This document shows positions 1-8,477 of a stretch of 64,000 nucleotides of DNA, one piece after another. Both the position numbers and the translations under genes were made by a program. The notes beneath the pieces are model-generated. The model saw only the letters and a list, made by a program, of their open reading frames with translations, did not search any database and had not been told where the DNA came from. The DNA is taken from contig JADLAC010000046.1 of assembly GCA_020848435.1 (NCBI GenBank), positions 1 to 64,000 on the forward strand, written 5' to 3'. Within the stretch, counting starts at the first letter, position 1, and every line of letters starts with the position of its first letter. This DNA comes from Burkholderiales bacterium. GTDB lineage: Bacteria; Pseudomonadota; Gammaproteobacteria; Burkholderiales; WYBJ01.

Positions 1-4
1 CCCC

Positions 5-32
5 GACCCTGGTCCGACCCCGACCCTGGTCC
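5..32. repeat. Two copies of a short GACCCTGGTCC repeat
   Basis: The 11-mer GACCCTGGTCC occurs at 5-15 and 22-32, just past the stop codon of the leftward aminotransferase gene. The same word, read on the other strand, is clustered again at 9641-9687. Both clusters sit at gene ends in non-coding DNA. The function is unknown; it may be a small dispersed intergenic repeat. Confidence 0.6.
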
Positions 33-45
33 CCGCGACGGGCCG

Positions 46-1563
46 CTACGCGGCCTTGATGGTCGCCTTCTTCTTGGCTTGGGCCGCGCGCGCATGCTGC
101 GAGGCGTATGCGGCGTGGGCCGCGGCCTCGGCGTCGCCCACGTGCACCGCCATGCCCATGTCGGACAGCACCGATCCGAGCGCAGCCAGGCAGAGCATCA
201 CGTTGTCGGCACGGCACGAATAACCCATGAGCCCAAAACGCCAGATCTTGCCGGCGAGAGGACCGAGCCCGGCGCCGATCTCGAGCCCGTACTCGTCGAG
301 CAGCGTGCGCCGGACCGCGGCTTCGTCGATGCCTTCGGGACACCTCACCGCGTTCATCTGCGGCAATTGATACTGCTCTTTGACGAGGTACTTCAGACCG
401 AGCGACTCCAGTCCGGCCTTGAGCGCGAGGTGGTGACGATGATGCCGCGCCCAGCAGTGCTCGATGCCTTCCTCGCGGATCAGCAGCAACGCCTCGTGCA
501 GGGCGAACAAGGCATTGGTCGGCGCGGTATGGTGATAGGTCCGCGTGGTCGCGCCCCAGTAGCCGAGCAGCAGGTTCATGTCCATGAACCAGCTCTTGAT
601 CTTGTCCTTGCGCGCCTTGACGTAGTCGACCACGCGATCGGAGAAAGATACCGGCGACAAGCCCGGGGTGCACGACAGGCACTTCTGGCTGGCCGAGTAG
701 ATGGCGTCGATGCCCCAGTCGTCGACTAGGACCGGCGTGCCGCCGAGGGAGGTCACCGCGTCCACGATCACCATCGCATCGTGCTCGTGGGCGATGCGGG
801 TGAGCGTCTTCGCGTCCGACTGGCAGCCGGTAGAGGTTTCCGCATGGACGAAAGCGACCACGCGCGCGTCGCGGTTGCGCTTGAGGGTGTCTTCGAGCTT
901 GTGGGGATCGACCGGATCGCCCCAGGCCTCGTCGACCACGATCGGGATGCCGCCGCAGCGCTCGACGTTCTCGATCATGCGTGCACCGAAGACGCCGTTG
1001 CGGCACACGACCACCTTGTCGCCGGGCGCCACCAGGTTGACGAAACAATACTCCATGCCTACCGAGCCCGGCCCCGAGATCGGAAACGTCAGCGCGTTCT
1101 TGGTCTGATAGACGTAGCGCAGGAGCGTTTTCAGCTCCTCCATCATGTCGACGAAAACCGGATCGAGATAGCCGATCGCCGGCTGGCTCATGGTGGTCAG
1201 CACCCGCGGATGGATCTCGGTCGGCCCCGGGCCCATCAAGGTACGCTGGGGGGGATGAAACGAATGGATGCGCTTCGATGGGGCATAGGGGTTCATGGCG
1301 TCGATTCCTTGCGCTGGCAGCCCGGACGGTCCCTCACCCTCCGGCCTGGACTTGAGTTTGAGGGGTTTGCGCGAGGCCGCCTCGTTCAATACCTCGACCG
1401 CGCTCACTTCACCCGCGGTGAGGTGCTCGATTTCCATGGCCCAGCGAGCAGGGACGTAGCCCGCCTTGACCCAGTTGCTCACCACGGCCCGGTCAACGCT
1501 GAGACGGCGGGCGAGCTCGGCTTGGCTACCAAAGATTTCGACGAGACGTTCGGCGCAGTTCAT
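46..1563 (-). CDS. YdaS/Cro-like HTH domain fused to a class-V alanine/serine-glyoxylate-type aminotransferase
   Basis: One open frame of 505 aa. Residues 1-62 resemble a YdaS/Cro-type helix-turn-helix (GSQAELARRLSV..AVVSNWV). A charged linker of about 25 residues follows. From Met90 (1294-1296) the sequence is a complete PLP-dependent class-V aminotransferase: MGPGPTEIHPRV, a SGPGS cofactor-loop segment, D268 in IVDAVTSLGG, and the PLP lysine K294 in SASQKCLS. The family transfers amino groups between alanine or serine and glyoxylate or pyruvate. Met90 has its own AAGGA (1306-1310) 9 nt upstream, so a standalone aminotransferase may also be translated. A perfect inverted repeat lies 28 bp upstream of the first ATG, consistent with autoregulation. 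The aminotransferase call is firm; whether the fused form is the main product is uncertain. Confidence 0.8.
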   Translation of the reverse strand: MNCAERLVEIFGSQAELARRLSVDRAVVSNWVKAGYVPARWAMEIEHLTAGEVSAVEVLNEAASRKPLKLKSRPEGEGPSGLPAQGIDAMNPYAPSKRIHSFHPPQRTLMGPGPTEIHPRVLTTMSQPAIGYLDPVFVDMMEELKTLLRYVYQTKNALTFPISGPGSVGMEYCFVNLVAPGDKVVVCRNGVFGARMIENVERCGGIPIVVDEAWGDPVDPHKLEDTLKRNRDARVVAFVHAETSTGCQSDAKTLTRIAHEHDAMVIVDAVTSLGGTPVLVDDWGIDAIYSASQKCLSCTPGLSPVSFSDRVVDYVKARKDKIKSWFMDMNLLLGYWGATTRTYHHTAPTNALFALHEALLLIREEGIEHCWARHHRHHLALKAGLESLGLKYLVKEQYQLPQMNAVRCPEGIDEAAVRRTLLDEYGLEIGAGLGPLAGKIWRFGLMGYSCRADNVMLCLAALGSVLSDMGMAVHVGDAEAAAHAAYASQHARAAQAKKKATIKAA

Positions 1564-1893
1564 TGATTCGACCTCGCCGCGAAATTAACATGTCAAATTT
1601 AGTTTGACAAGATGAAAATACGCCCCCGCGGCCAGTACGGATCGCTTGATCCACTCGTGCGCGAGTGCGTAGCGCAGGCGCCGATGCGATCTTGGTGGAT
1701 ACCCGGCGAAGATGCGCGACCAAGGTATGGCGTCGATTCTCGACACTTTCGTGCGGCGAGCTTCTGACTCGGGGCACCGGCGCTGTGTGATAGCATCGCC
1801 TGCGTACGCCTCCGCCCTAGGAGCCTTCCCAGTGACAACGCTTCGAACAAGGGAGGGCTGCGTCCACCCCTCCCAGCAGCGCGTAACCGACCC
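1564..1893. other. Divergent intergenic region between the HTH-aminotransferase gene and pyrF
   Basis: 330 bases without a convincing gene. The left end holds the inverted repeat at 1591-1609. Towards pyrF there is a possible extended -10 (TGTGATAGC, 1786-1794) without a good -35. Short open frames here have no recognisable family and no ribosome-binding site, so I regard them as chance. Confidence 0.5.
1591..1609. promoter_or_regulatory. Perfect inverted repeat, candidate operator of the HTH-aminotransferase gene
   Basis: TGTCAAA (1591-1597), five bases, then TTTGACA (1603-1609) form two perfectly complementary 7-bp arms. It lies 28 bp upstream of the HTH-aminotransferase start in a locally AT-rich patch. 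On the minus strand TTGTCA (1610-1605) could serve as a -35, with a weak TAATTT (1587-1582) 17 nt downstream, so a bound repressor would block transcription. The link to the encoded HTH is inference from position and symmetry. Confidence 0.5.
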
Positions 1894-2628
1894 ATGCCCG
1901 AGCACGACGCCGAATCCCTCCTCTCCCGCAAGCAGATCGCGCCGCGCGATCGTCTCATCGTGCCTTTGGACGTTGCCGACAATGCCGCCGCATTGGCCCT
2001 GGTGGAGCAACTTGGCGAGGCCGTGCGCTTCTACAAGGTGGGATTGGAGCTCATCATCGGCGGAGCATTCGTCGACTTGGTGAATGCGTTGGCGGCGCGC
2101 GGCAAGAAGGTCATGTTGGACGGCAAGTTCTTCGATGTGCCGGAGACGGTGAGGGCCGCGGTCAGGCAGGCCGGGAAGCACCAGGTCACCTTCGTGACCG
2201 TCCACGGCAACGACGAAATGCTGCGGGCCGCGGTAGCCGAGAAGACGCCCGGCATGCAGATTCTGGCCGTGACCGTGCTCACCAGCCTCGACGATGCCGA
2301 CCTGCGGGATCTCGGCTTCCACGTCGACGTACGCGCCCTGGTCCGATCGCGAGCCAAGCGCGCGCTCGACATCGGTTGCGATGGCGTCGTTTCGTCGGGG
2401 CAGGAGGCCGAGGACCTGCGCCTGCGCCTGGGGAACCAGTTCTTGATCGTCACGCCCGGCATTCGCCCGGTCAAGAACGTGGACGACCAGAAGCGAACGG
2501 TCGACGTGGAAGAAGCGTTTCAGAAGGGCGCCGACTATATCGTGGTCGGCCGGCCCATCCGTGGCGCCGCCGACCCCAGGGCCGCGGCCGAGGCCATCCA
2601 GGGCAGGATCGCGAAGATTTTCGCCTGA
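1894..2628 (+). CDS. pyrF: Orotidine 5'-phosphate decarboxylase
   Basis: A 244-aa protein that converts OMP to UMP in the last step of de novo pyrimidine synthesis in the cytoplasm. The TIM-barrel signature is complete: RLIVPLDVAD near residues 20-29 with substrate-contacting D26, K48 in FYKVGLE, the catalytic D76-x-K78-xx-D81 motif followed by VPETV, and a C-terminal phosphate-binding segment (VTPGIRP, then DYIVVGRPI). The length fits the short bacterial class. The annotated ATG lacks a clear Shine-Dalgarno, but the next in-frame starts would cut into the barrel. It stands alone, 34 bp from a convergent SDR gene, and is not linked to the pyr operon at 55-58 kb. Confidence 0.95.
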   Translation: MPEHDAESLLSRKQIAPRDRLIVPLDVADNAAALALVEQLGEAVRFYKVGLELIIGGAFVDLVNALAARGKKVMLDGKFFDVPETVRAAVRQAGKHQVTFVTVHGNDEMLRAAVAEKTPGMQILAVTVLTSLDDADLRDLGFHVDVRALVRSRAKRALDIGCDGVVSSGQEAEDLRLRLGNQFLIVTPGIRPVKNVDDQKRTVDVEEAFQKGADYIVVGRPIRGAADPRAAAEAIQGRIAKIFA

Positions 2629-2662
2629 CCTGGGAGGCGGGCGACAAGCCCGAGGCCGGGCG

Positions 2663-3439
2663 TTACATCATCACGCTGCGACCGCCGTCCACGGCCAGGA
2701 TCTGGCCGGTGACGAATGGCGCTCCGATGAGATAGTGCACCGCCGAGGCGACATCGGCGGGGCCGCCCATGCGCCCGAGCGGCGTGCGCGCCAGGATTTG
2801 GGCCTGGATCGAAGCATCCGCCAGCGCGCCGCTTTCCGGCCAGGCGATCGCGCCCGGCGCGACCGCGTTCACCCGCACCCGGGGCGCCAGCTCGCGCGCG
2901 AGCCCGCGGGTGAGCGCGACCAGGCCGGCCTTGGCGATGCTGTACGCGAGATGCCCTTCGAGCGGCCGCTCGGCGTGGATGTCGACGATGTTGACGATGG
3001 CGCCGCGGCGGCGCATGAGCTCGGGCGCAGCCGCTTGCGAGAGGAACAGCGGGGCCTGCAGGTTGGTCCCCATCAGGTCGATCCAGTCCTTGGCGCTCAC
3101 TCGACCGAAGGGGGTGGCGAAAAAACTGGAGGCGTTGTTGACGAGCGCATCGAGGCGGCCGAAGCGCGCGAGCGCCGCGCGCACGAGGCCCGGCAATGCC
3201 TCCTGATCGAGTAGATCGGCGCAGACACATTCGGCGGAGCGCGGCCGGCGTGCATCGAGCTCACGCTCGAGGCGCAAGGCGTCGCGTCGCGACGTGCGAT
3301 AATGCACCAGGACATTCGCGCCGGCAGCGTGCAACCGGCGGCAGATCGCGGCCCCGACCCGACGCGCACCGCCCGTGACGAGCACCGCCTTGCCTGCGAG
3401 ATCTCCAGGCTCGCACGCATCCCGAATGCGCTTCATCAT
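2663..3439 (-). CDS. SDR oxidoreductase, pteridine reductase-like
   Basis: A 258-aa short-chain dehydrogenase. The nucleotide-binding motif is TGGARRVG (residues 22-29) rather than TGxxxGxG; an Arg at this place is typical of pteridine reductases (PTR1/FolM-type) and favours NADPH. The active-site stretch VDIHAERPLEGHLAYSIAKAG carries the Asp, Tyr and Lys expected in that subfamily. The likely reaction is reduction of dihydrobiopterin or dihydrofolate, although substrate cannot be proved from sequence. The start is the first ATG of a Met-Met pair (3437-3439), with AGGA 8 nt upstream. A longer frame to 3526 would run into the divergent gene and was not used. It diverges from the MidA-like gene across about 25 bp. 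Confidence 0.85.
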   Translation of the reverse strand: MMKRIRDACEPGDLAGKAVLVTGGARRVGAAICRRLHAAGANVLVHYRTSRRDALRLERELDARRPRSAECVCADLLDQEALPGLVRAALARFGRLDALVNNASSFFATPFGRVSAKDWIDLMGTNLQAPLFLSQAAAPELMRRRGAIVNIVDIHAERPLEGHLAYSIAKAGLVALTRGLARELAPRVRVNAVAPGAIAWPESGALADASIQAQILARTPLGRMGGPADVASAVHYLIGAPFVTGQILAVDGGRSVMM

Positions 3440-3463
3440 GCGCTCGATCCTACCCGAACCCTT

Positions 3464-4636
3464 GTGAGCACCCTGCACCAGCGCCTGCCGGACTTGCCGG
3501 CGCCCGATGCTTCGCAGCGCGCCCATATGGCGCGGCTCGAGGCGCTCATCGCCGGCGAGATCGAGCGCGAGCGCTTCCTGCCCTTCCAGCGCTTCATGCA
3601 GCTGGCGTTGTACGCGCCGGGCCTGGGCTACTATGCGGCGGGGGCGACGAAGCTCGGCGCCGCGGGCGATTTCGTCACGGCGCCGGAGCTCTCGCCATTA
3701 TTCGGCGCCGCGCTGGCGCGCCAAGTCGCCGCGATCATGACGGCGGAATGCAACACCGTCGTCGAGCTCGGTGCCGGTAGCGGCAGACTCGCCGCCGGGC
3801 TGCTCGCCGAGCTCGCCCGCCTCGATCGTCTCCCTGGGCGCTACTGCATCATCGAGCTGTCCGCGGATCTGCGTGCGCGCCAACAGGCGCTGTTGCGGCA
3901 TGCCCTACCCACCCTGTGCGAGCGGGTGCAGTGGCTGGAACGCATGCCCGATGCGATCCGCGGGATCGTGTTGGCGAACGAGGTGCTGGACGCGGTGCCG
4001 GTAGCCCTCGTCCGCACCGCGGGCGCCGACGTTCTCGAGCTCGGCGTCGTCGCCGGCTGCGGCGGCGATGCGTTCGCCTGGTCGGCGCGCCCGGCTCGCG
4101 GCGAACTCGCGGCGGCAGCCCGCGAGCTCGACTTGCCGGACGGCTATACCACCGAGATCCACCTGTTGGCGCGCGCCCTGGTCCGAACGATCGGCGCGGC
4201 GCTGTCGCACGGCGCGCTGCTGGTCATCGACTACGGCTTTCCGCGGCGCGAGTACTACCACCCGCAGCGTGCCGGCGGAACCTTGATGTGCCACTATCGC
4301 CACCATAGCCACGCCGATCCGCTCGCGCTGGTCGGGCTGCAGGACATCACCAGTCATCTCGATTTCTCTGCTCTCGCGCAAGCGGCGCTCGACTCCGGCA
4401 TGACGCTCCTGGGCTACGCGACCCAGGCGCATTTCCTGATCAACTGCGGTCTGCTCGAGCTGCTGGCGGCGCTGGACCCCAACGACGTCCATCGTTATGC
4501 GCCCGCTTGTGCGGCGGTTCAGACGCTCGTCGGTCCCGCCGAGATGGGCGAGCTGTTCAAAGTCATCGCATTCGGGCGCGGAATCGACCGGCCGCTGCTG
4601 GGATTCCGCAGCGGCAACCGGGCCGGCATGCTTTGA
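3464..4636 (+). CDS. MidA-type class I SAM-dependent methyltransferase (COG1565)
   Basis: About 390 aa from a GTG start. Family landmarks are FMQLALYAPGLGYYAAG near the N terminus, GAAGDFVTAPELSP, then the SAM-binding VVELGAGSGRLAAGLL. Homologues (NDUFAF7/MidA) dimethylate an arginine of a complex I subunit and support complex I assembly; that exact role here is inferred. An in-frame extension to 3302 overlaps the divergent SDR gene and adds non-family sequence, so I start at GTG 3464; ATG 3527 is an alternative. No strong ribosome-binding site is visible. The zinc alcohol dehydrogenase begins 3 bp after the stop, suggesting co-transcription. Confidence 0.85.
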   Translation: MSTLHQRLPDLPAPDASQRAHMARLEALIAGEIERERFLPFQRFMQLALYAPGLGYYAAGATKLGAAGDFVTAPELSPLFGAALARQVAAIMTAECNTVVELGAGSGRLAAGLLAELARLDRLPGRYCIIELSADLRARQQALLRHALPTLCERVQWLERMPDAIRGIVLANEVLDAVPVALVRTAGADVLELGVVAGCGGDAFAWSARPARGELAAAARELDLPDGYTTEIHLLARALVRTIGAALSHGALLVIDYGFPRREYYHPQRAGGTLMCHYRHHSHADPLALVGLQDITSHLDFSALAQAALDSGMTLLGYATQAHFLINCGLLELLAALDPNDVHRYAPACAAVQTLVGPAEMGELFKVIAFGRGIDRPLLGFRSGNRAGML

Positions 4637-4639
4637 GCC

Positions 4640-5644
4640 GTGGCACGCATGCGAGCGATGCACGTGGCTCACCCCGGCCAAGCGCTACAGGCGGTCGACG
4701 TCGCGCTGCCTCCCCTCGCGCCCGAACAGGTTCTGGTGCGCGTACGCGCCTGCGGCGTTTGCCGAACCGACCTGCATATCGCCGACGGCGAGCTCACCGG
4801 CGGCAAGCTGCCGATCATTCCCGGCCATGAAATCGTCGGTGAGATCGCGCAGCTCGGGGCGCGCACGGCCGGATTCAGCGTCGGGCAACGCGTTGGCGTT
4901 CCCTGGCTCGGCCATACCTGCGGCGGCTGCGCATACTGCCGGAGCGGCCGAGAAAACCTGTGCGAGGCGGCGCGCTTCACCGGCTATCACCTCGACGGCG
5001 GCTATGCGCAGTACACCGTGGCCGACGCGCGCTTCTGTTTTCCGCTGCCGGACGCTTACAGCGACGCGCAAGCCGCACCGCTGCTGTGTGCCGGGCTGAT
5101 CGGTTATCGCGCCCTGCGCATGGCCGGCGCCGCGCGCGCGCTCGGCATTTACGGCTTCGGCGCGGCCGCGCACATCGTAGCGCAGGTCGCGCGCTACCAG
5201 GGCCAGGTGGTCTATGCCTTCACGCGCCCTGGCGACAGCGAAGGCCAGGCATTCGCGCGCGAGCTCGGCGCCGCCTGGAGCGGCGATGCGGGCGAGCGCC
5301 CGCCGCAGCCGCTCGATGCGGCGATCATCTTCGCCCCGGCCGGGGCGCTCGTGCCCGCGGCGCTCGCGGTCAGCGCCCCCGGCGCAACCGTGGTCTGCGC
5401 CGGCATCCACATGAGCGACATCCCGAGCTTTCCGTACCGGATCCTGTGGGGCGAGCGGGTAGTGCGTTCGGTGGCGAACCTCACGCGCCGCGACGGCGAG
5501 GAATTTCTCGCGCTCGCGCCGAAAGTGCCGGTGCGCACCGAGGTCGAGACCTTCGCCCTGAGCGAGGCGAATGAAGCACTGGACCGATTACGCCAGGGGC
5601 GCATCCGCGGCGCCGCCGTGCTCCTGTGCGGGGATGAGGCCTGA
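4640..5644 (+). CDS. Zinc-dependent alcohol dehydrogenase
   Basis: A 334-aa medium-chain dehydrogenase/reductase. The catalytic-zinc region is CGVCRTDLH and GHEIVGEI, and the structural zinc is bound by the four cysteines of CGGCAYCRSGRENLC. A GYGFGA-like Rossmann turn (IYGFGAAAHIV) lies mid-protein. It should oxidise an alcohol or reduce an aldehyde with NAD(P); the substrate is unknown. It starts at GTG 4640, with ATG 4649 as an alternative, 3 bp after the MidA-like gene. The GxGxxG turn is degenerate (GFGAAA), as in a subset of AdhA/AdhP-like proteins. Confidence 0.85.
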   Translation: MARMRAMHVAHPGQALQAVDVALPPLAPEQVLVRVRACGVCRTDLHIADGELTGGKLPIIPGHEIVGEIAQLGARTAGFSVGQRVGVPWLGHTCGGCAYCRSGRENLCEAARFTGYHLDGGYAQYTVADARFCFPLPDAYSDAQAAPLLCAGLIGYRALRMAGAARALGIYGFGAAAHIVAQVARYQGQVVYAFTRPGDSEGQAFARELGAAWSGDAGERPPQPLDAAIIFAPAGALVPAALAVSAPGATVVCAGIHMSDIPSFPYRILWGERVVRSVANLTRRDGEEFLALAPKVPVRTEVETFALSEANEALDRLRQGRIRGAAVLLCGDEA

Positions 5645-5735
5645 CATTAGCCTCGCAGCGTGTGAGTTTCCTCGGTCACCGTGGCGGCATGCAGCCCGCG
5701 GGATTCACGTTCGGTCGCAGGCTATGCGCGCAGGC

Positions 5736-7037
5736 TCACGCGGCCGCGAGCTTCGCGTTGGCCCACGTCAGGCGATCGATGAGGATGCGCATGAACGCCT
5801 TGTTGAATTGCACCTGGCACGGCGCCGAGGCGAGGCGCAATGCCATCGAATCGATTTCGAGCACGGTGGTGGGGCCCAAGGTCTTTATGGTGGTGGTGCG
5901 GCGCGCGCTCGACTGGCTGAAATAGAGCATCTCGCCGAAGCAATCGCCCGGTGTCAGGATATCGAGCGGCGTACCCGAGCGCGTCACCTCGACTTCGCCT
6001 GCCGTCAGCACGTAAAAACACTCGCCGCGCTCGCCCTCGCGCATGATGATGCGCCCGGCCGGAAAGCGGCGAAAGTTGGCGCTGCGCAAGGTCTCCCAGA
6101 TTTCGACATCCTGGAAATCGCGAAAGAACGATAGCGCGCGCACGATATTGAAGCGCTCGGTGTCCGAGTTCTCGACCTCGGCATGATCGAGCATGCGGTA
6201 GGCGTCGGTCAGGTCACCGCTGAATTCCGCCCAGGTCGCATAGCGCCTGCGGGTATCGCGCTCCAGCGCCCGCAGCACCACCTGTTCGAGCGCGCTCGGC
6301 AGCTCGCAGCGATGGCGGCTGGGCGCCGCCGGCGTCGCGGCGATGATCTTCTCCGCCAATTCGGCATCGTTCGCGCCATGGAAGGGCTCGCGCCCAGTCA
6401 GCAAGCGGTACATCACGACGCCCAGGGAATAGATGTCGGTCTGCTGCGTCAGGCCCAGCTCCTGCAGTTGCTCCGGCGAGCTGTACGCGAGCGCTTGCGC
6501 CTTCGGCAGCACACGCGCATAGCGCTCGGCATGGCCGGAGCAGAAGTCCGATACCTTGATGTCCGTGCCCCGCCGCACCAGGATGTTGGAGGCCTTGAGA
6601 TTGCGATGGATGACGCCTTGCTGGTGCGCATGCTCGAGCGCGAGCGCGCACTTGAAGACGATCTCCACCGCCTGATCCAGCGGCAACAGGGCGCGCGCAT
6701 CGCAGTAGGCTTCGAGGTTGCCGCCCGCCACGTATTCCATGACCACGTAACAGAGATCTTCATCCGCGACCGCGTCATACAGCGCGACGATGTGCGGATG
6801 CGATAGCCGCGCCGCCAGCGCCGCCTCGTTCATGAGCGCGCGGCGAAACCGCCGCTCGAGCTCGGGGTGCGACATGGCGAGCGGGTCGAGGAGCTTGATC
6901 GCCACTTCGCGGCCGGCGAAAGGGTCGCTGGCCAGCCAGACGCTGCCCTCGGGGCCGGTGCCGATCTCGCGCGTGATGGGGTATTTCCCGATCCGATCGA
7001 TGCCGTTCGAGGGGGCCAGAGCGAGTGCGGAGGACAT
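5736..7037 (-). CDS. Degenerate Ser/Thr kinase domain fused to a cyclic nucleotide-binding domain
   Basis: A 433-aa protein. Residues 18-280 form a Hanks-type kinase fold: glycine loop IGTGPEGSV, VAIK lysine K48, helix-C Glu71, then HRN (144-146) where HRD is expected, K148 and N151, and DFC (164-166) where DFG is expected. The catalytic base is therefore Asn and the DFG glycine is Cys, while the ATP- and Mg-binding Lys, Glu, Asn and Asp remain. Residues about 300-425 are a CNB domain (FPAGRIIMREGE, GDCFGEMLYF, an Arg-rich phosphate-binding turn). It looks like a cNMP-responsive pseudokinase or a weakly active kinase. Start ATG 7037; a frame running to 7853 overlaps the divergent acyl-CoA dehydrogenase gene and is rejected. 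The partner is unknown. Confidence 0.85.
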   Translation of the reverse strand: MSSALALAPSNGIDRIGKYPITREIGTGPEGSVWLASDPFAGREVAIKLLDPLAMSHPELERRFRRALMNEAALAARLSHPHIVALYDAVADEDLCYVVMEYVAGGNLEAYCDARALLPLDQAVEIVFKCALALEHAHQQGVIHRNLKASNILVRRGTDIKVSDFCSGHAERYARVLPKAQALAYSSPEQLQELGLTQQTDIYSLGVVMYRLLTGREPFHGANDAELAEKIIAATPAAPSRHRCELPSALEQVVLRALERDTRRRYATWAEFSGDLTDAYRMLDHAEVENSDTERFNIVRALSFFRDFQDVEIWETLRSANFRRFPAGRIIMREGERGECFYVLTAGEVEVTRSGTPLDILTPGDCFGEMLYFSQSSARRTTTIKTLGPTTVLEIDSMALRLASAPCQVQFNKAFMRILIDRLTWANAKLAAA

Positions 7038-7223
7038 GACGATGGCTTTCGCAGACAAAGCGCGCGCGCAGCTTCTATCGGCACGCTTCACGAATCCTTG
7101 AACACTCGCATCGAGCCGCGTCCGATCGCCCTGCGATGGAAACCCGAGCCCGGGACCTATACTGCCGGTACAATGCGTGAAGCGCCGCATCGGCGCCATC
7201 CACGCTCGGATCGGGAGGCTGAC

Positions 7224-8426
7224 ATGGACCTGCGATTCACGCCGGAAGAGCTCGCATTCCGCGACGAAGTCAGAGCCTTTTTTCGCGAGGCCCAGCCGGC
7301 GTCCATCCGGCGCAAGATGGAGCTCGGCCAGCGGCTGTCCAGAGACGACATCGTCACCTGGCAGCGCATTCTCAATGCCAGAGGCTGGGCGGTGCCGCAT
7401 TGGCCGCTCGAGTGGGGCGGCACCGACTGGAGCCCGGTGCAGAACTACATCTTCAAGGAGGAGATGCAGCTCGCCCCCGCGCCGGATCCGCTGGGGTTCA
7501 ACGTCAGCATGGTCGGGCCGGTGATCATCGCCTTCGGCACCGAGGCGCAAAAGCGCCGTTTCCTGCCCAAGCTGGCGAACCTCGACTACTGGTTCTGCCA
7601 GGGCTTCTCCGAGCCCGGCGCGGGCTCGGATTTGGCGTCGCTGCGAACCTCCGCGCGCCTGGACGGCGACCACTACGTGGTCAACGGGCAAAAGATCTGG
7701 ACCTCGCGCGCGCATCTCGCCGACTGGATGTTCTGCCTGGTGCGCACCGACGCCGGCGCCAAGCTCCAGCGCGGGATTTCCTACCTGCTGATCGATATGA
7801 AGACCGCGGGGCTCACGGTGCGTCCCATCCCCACCATCGACGGCGAGCACCACTTCAACGAGGTCTTCTTCGACGACGTGCGCGTGCCGGCGGAGAACTT
7901 GATCGGTGAAGAGAACAAGGGCTGGACCTATGCCAAGTACCTGCTCGGCAACGAGCGTACCGGCATCGCGCGCGTCGGTGCATCCAAGTATCGCATCCAG
8001 CGCGCCAAGCAGCTCGCGGCCACGGTCATGGTGGGCGATCGAGCGCTCGCCGATACCGAGCGCTTCCGCGAGAAGGTGGCGGCGATCGAGGTCGAATTGA
8101 AGGCACTCGAGATCACCCAGATGCGGGTCGTCTCCAATGCCCGCAACCTGCCTCCCGCAGTCCAGGACCCGGCCTCCTCGGTGCTGAAGATCAAGGGCAC
8201 CGAGCTACAGCAGGCGGCCACCGAGATCCTGATGGAGGTCGCGGGCGCGCATGCCATGGCGCTGCAATCGGAGCACCTGTGGGGCACGGCGAGCGACGCG
8301 CCCGTCGGCCCGGAATGGTCTGCCACGGTGGCGCCCGATTACTTCTACACGCGCGCGGCTTCCATCTACGGGGGCTCGAACGAAATCCAGAGAAACGTGG
8401 TCGCCAAGCGCATCCTGGGCCTGTAG
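7224..8426 (+). CDS. Acyl-CoA dehydrogenase (PimC/FadE-like, first of a pair)
   Basis: A 400-aa FAD-dependent acyl-CoA dehydrogenase that would make a 2,3-enoyl-CoA and pass electrons to ETF. The N-terminal helical domain begins MDLRFTPEELAFRDEVRAF. The middle beta domain has CQGFSEPGAGSDLASL and GQKIWTSRAHLADW. The C-terminal helical domain ends YGGSNEIQRNVVAKRILGL, the usual FAD-contacting tail. ATG 7224 is preceded by GGGAGG (7213-7218), and TATACT (7158-7163) could be a -10. The second dehydrogenase follows 51 bp later; such large/small pairs resemble PimC-PimD and often form heteromers acting on dicarboxylyl- or branched acyl-CoA. The substrate is not identifiable. Confidence 0.9.
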   Translation: MDLRFTPEELAFRDEVRAFFREAQPASIRRKMELGQRLSRDDIVTWQRILNARGWAVPHWPLEWGGTDWSPVQNYIFKEEMQLAPAPDPLGFNVSMVGPVIIAFGTEAQKRRFLPKLANLDYWFCQGFSEPGAGSDLASLRTSARLDGDHYVVNGQKIWTSRAHLADWMFCLVRTDAGAKLQRGISYLLIDMKTAGLTVRPIPTIDGEHHFNEVFFDDVRVPAENLIGEENKGWTYAKYLLGNERTGIARVGASKYRIQRAKQLAATVMVGDRALADTERFREKVAAIEVELKALEITQMRVVSNARNLPPAVQDPASSVLKIKGTELQQAATEILMEVAGAHAMALQSEHLWGTASDAPVGPEWSATVAPDYFYTRAASIYGGSNEIQRNVVAKRILGL

Positions 8427-8477
8427 GGACATCGGGGACGCTCGCGGGCTTGCCGCATCGACACAGGACGACATGCC

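Noticed and set aside
5736-7853. A 705-codon version of the kinase-CNB gene
   Set aside because: The extra 272 codons overlap the divergent acyl-CoA dehydrogenase gene and are low-complexity; the kinase fold starts right after ATG 7037.
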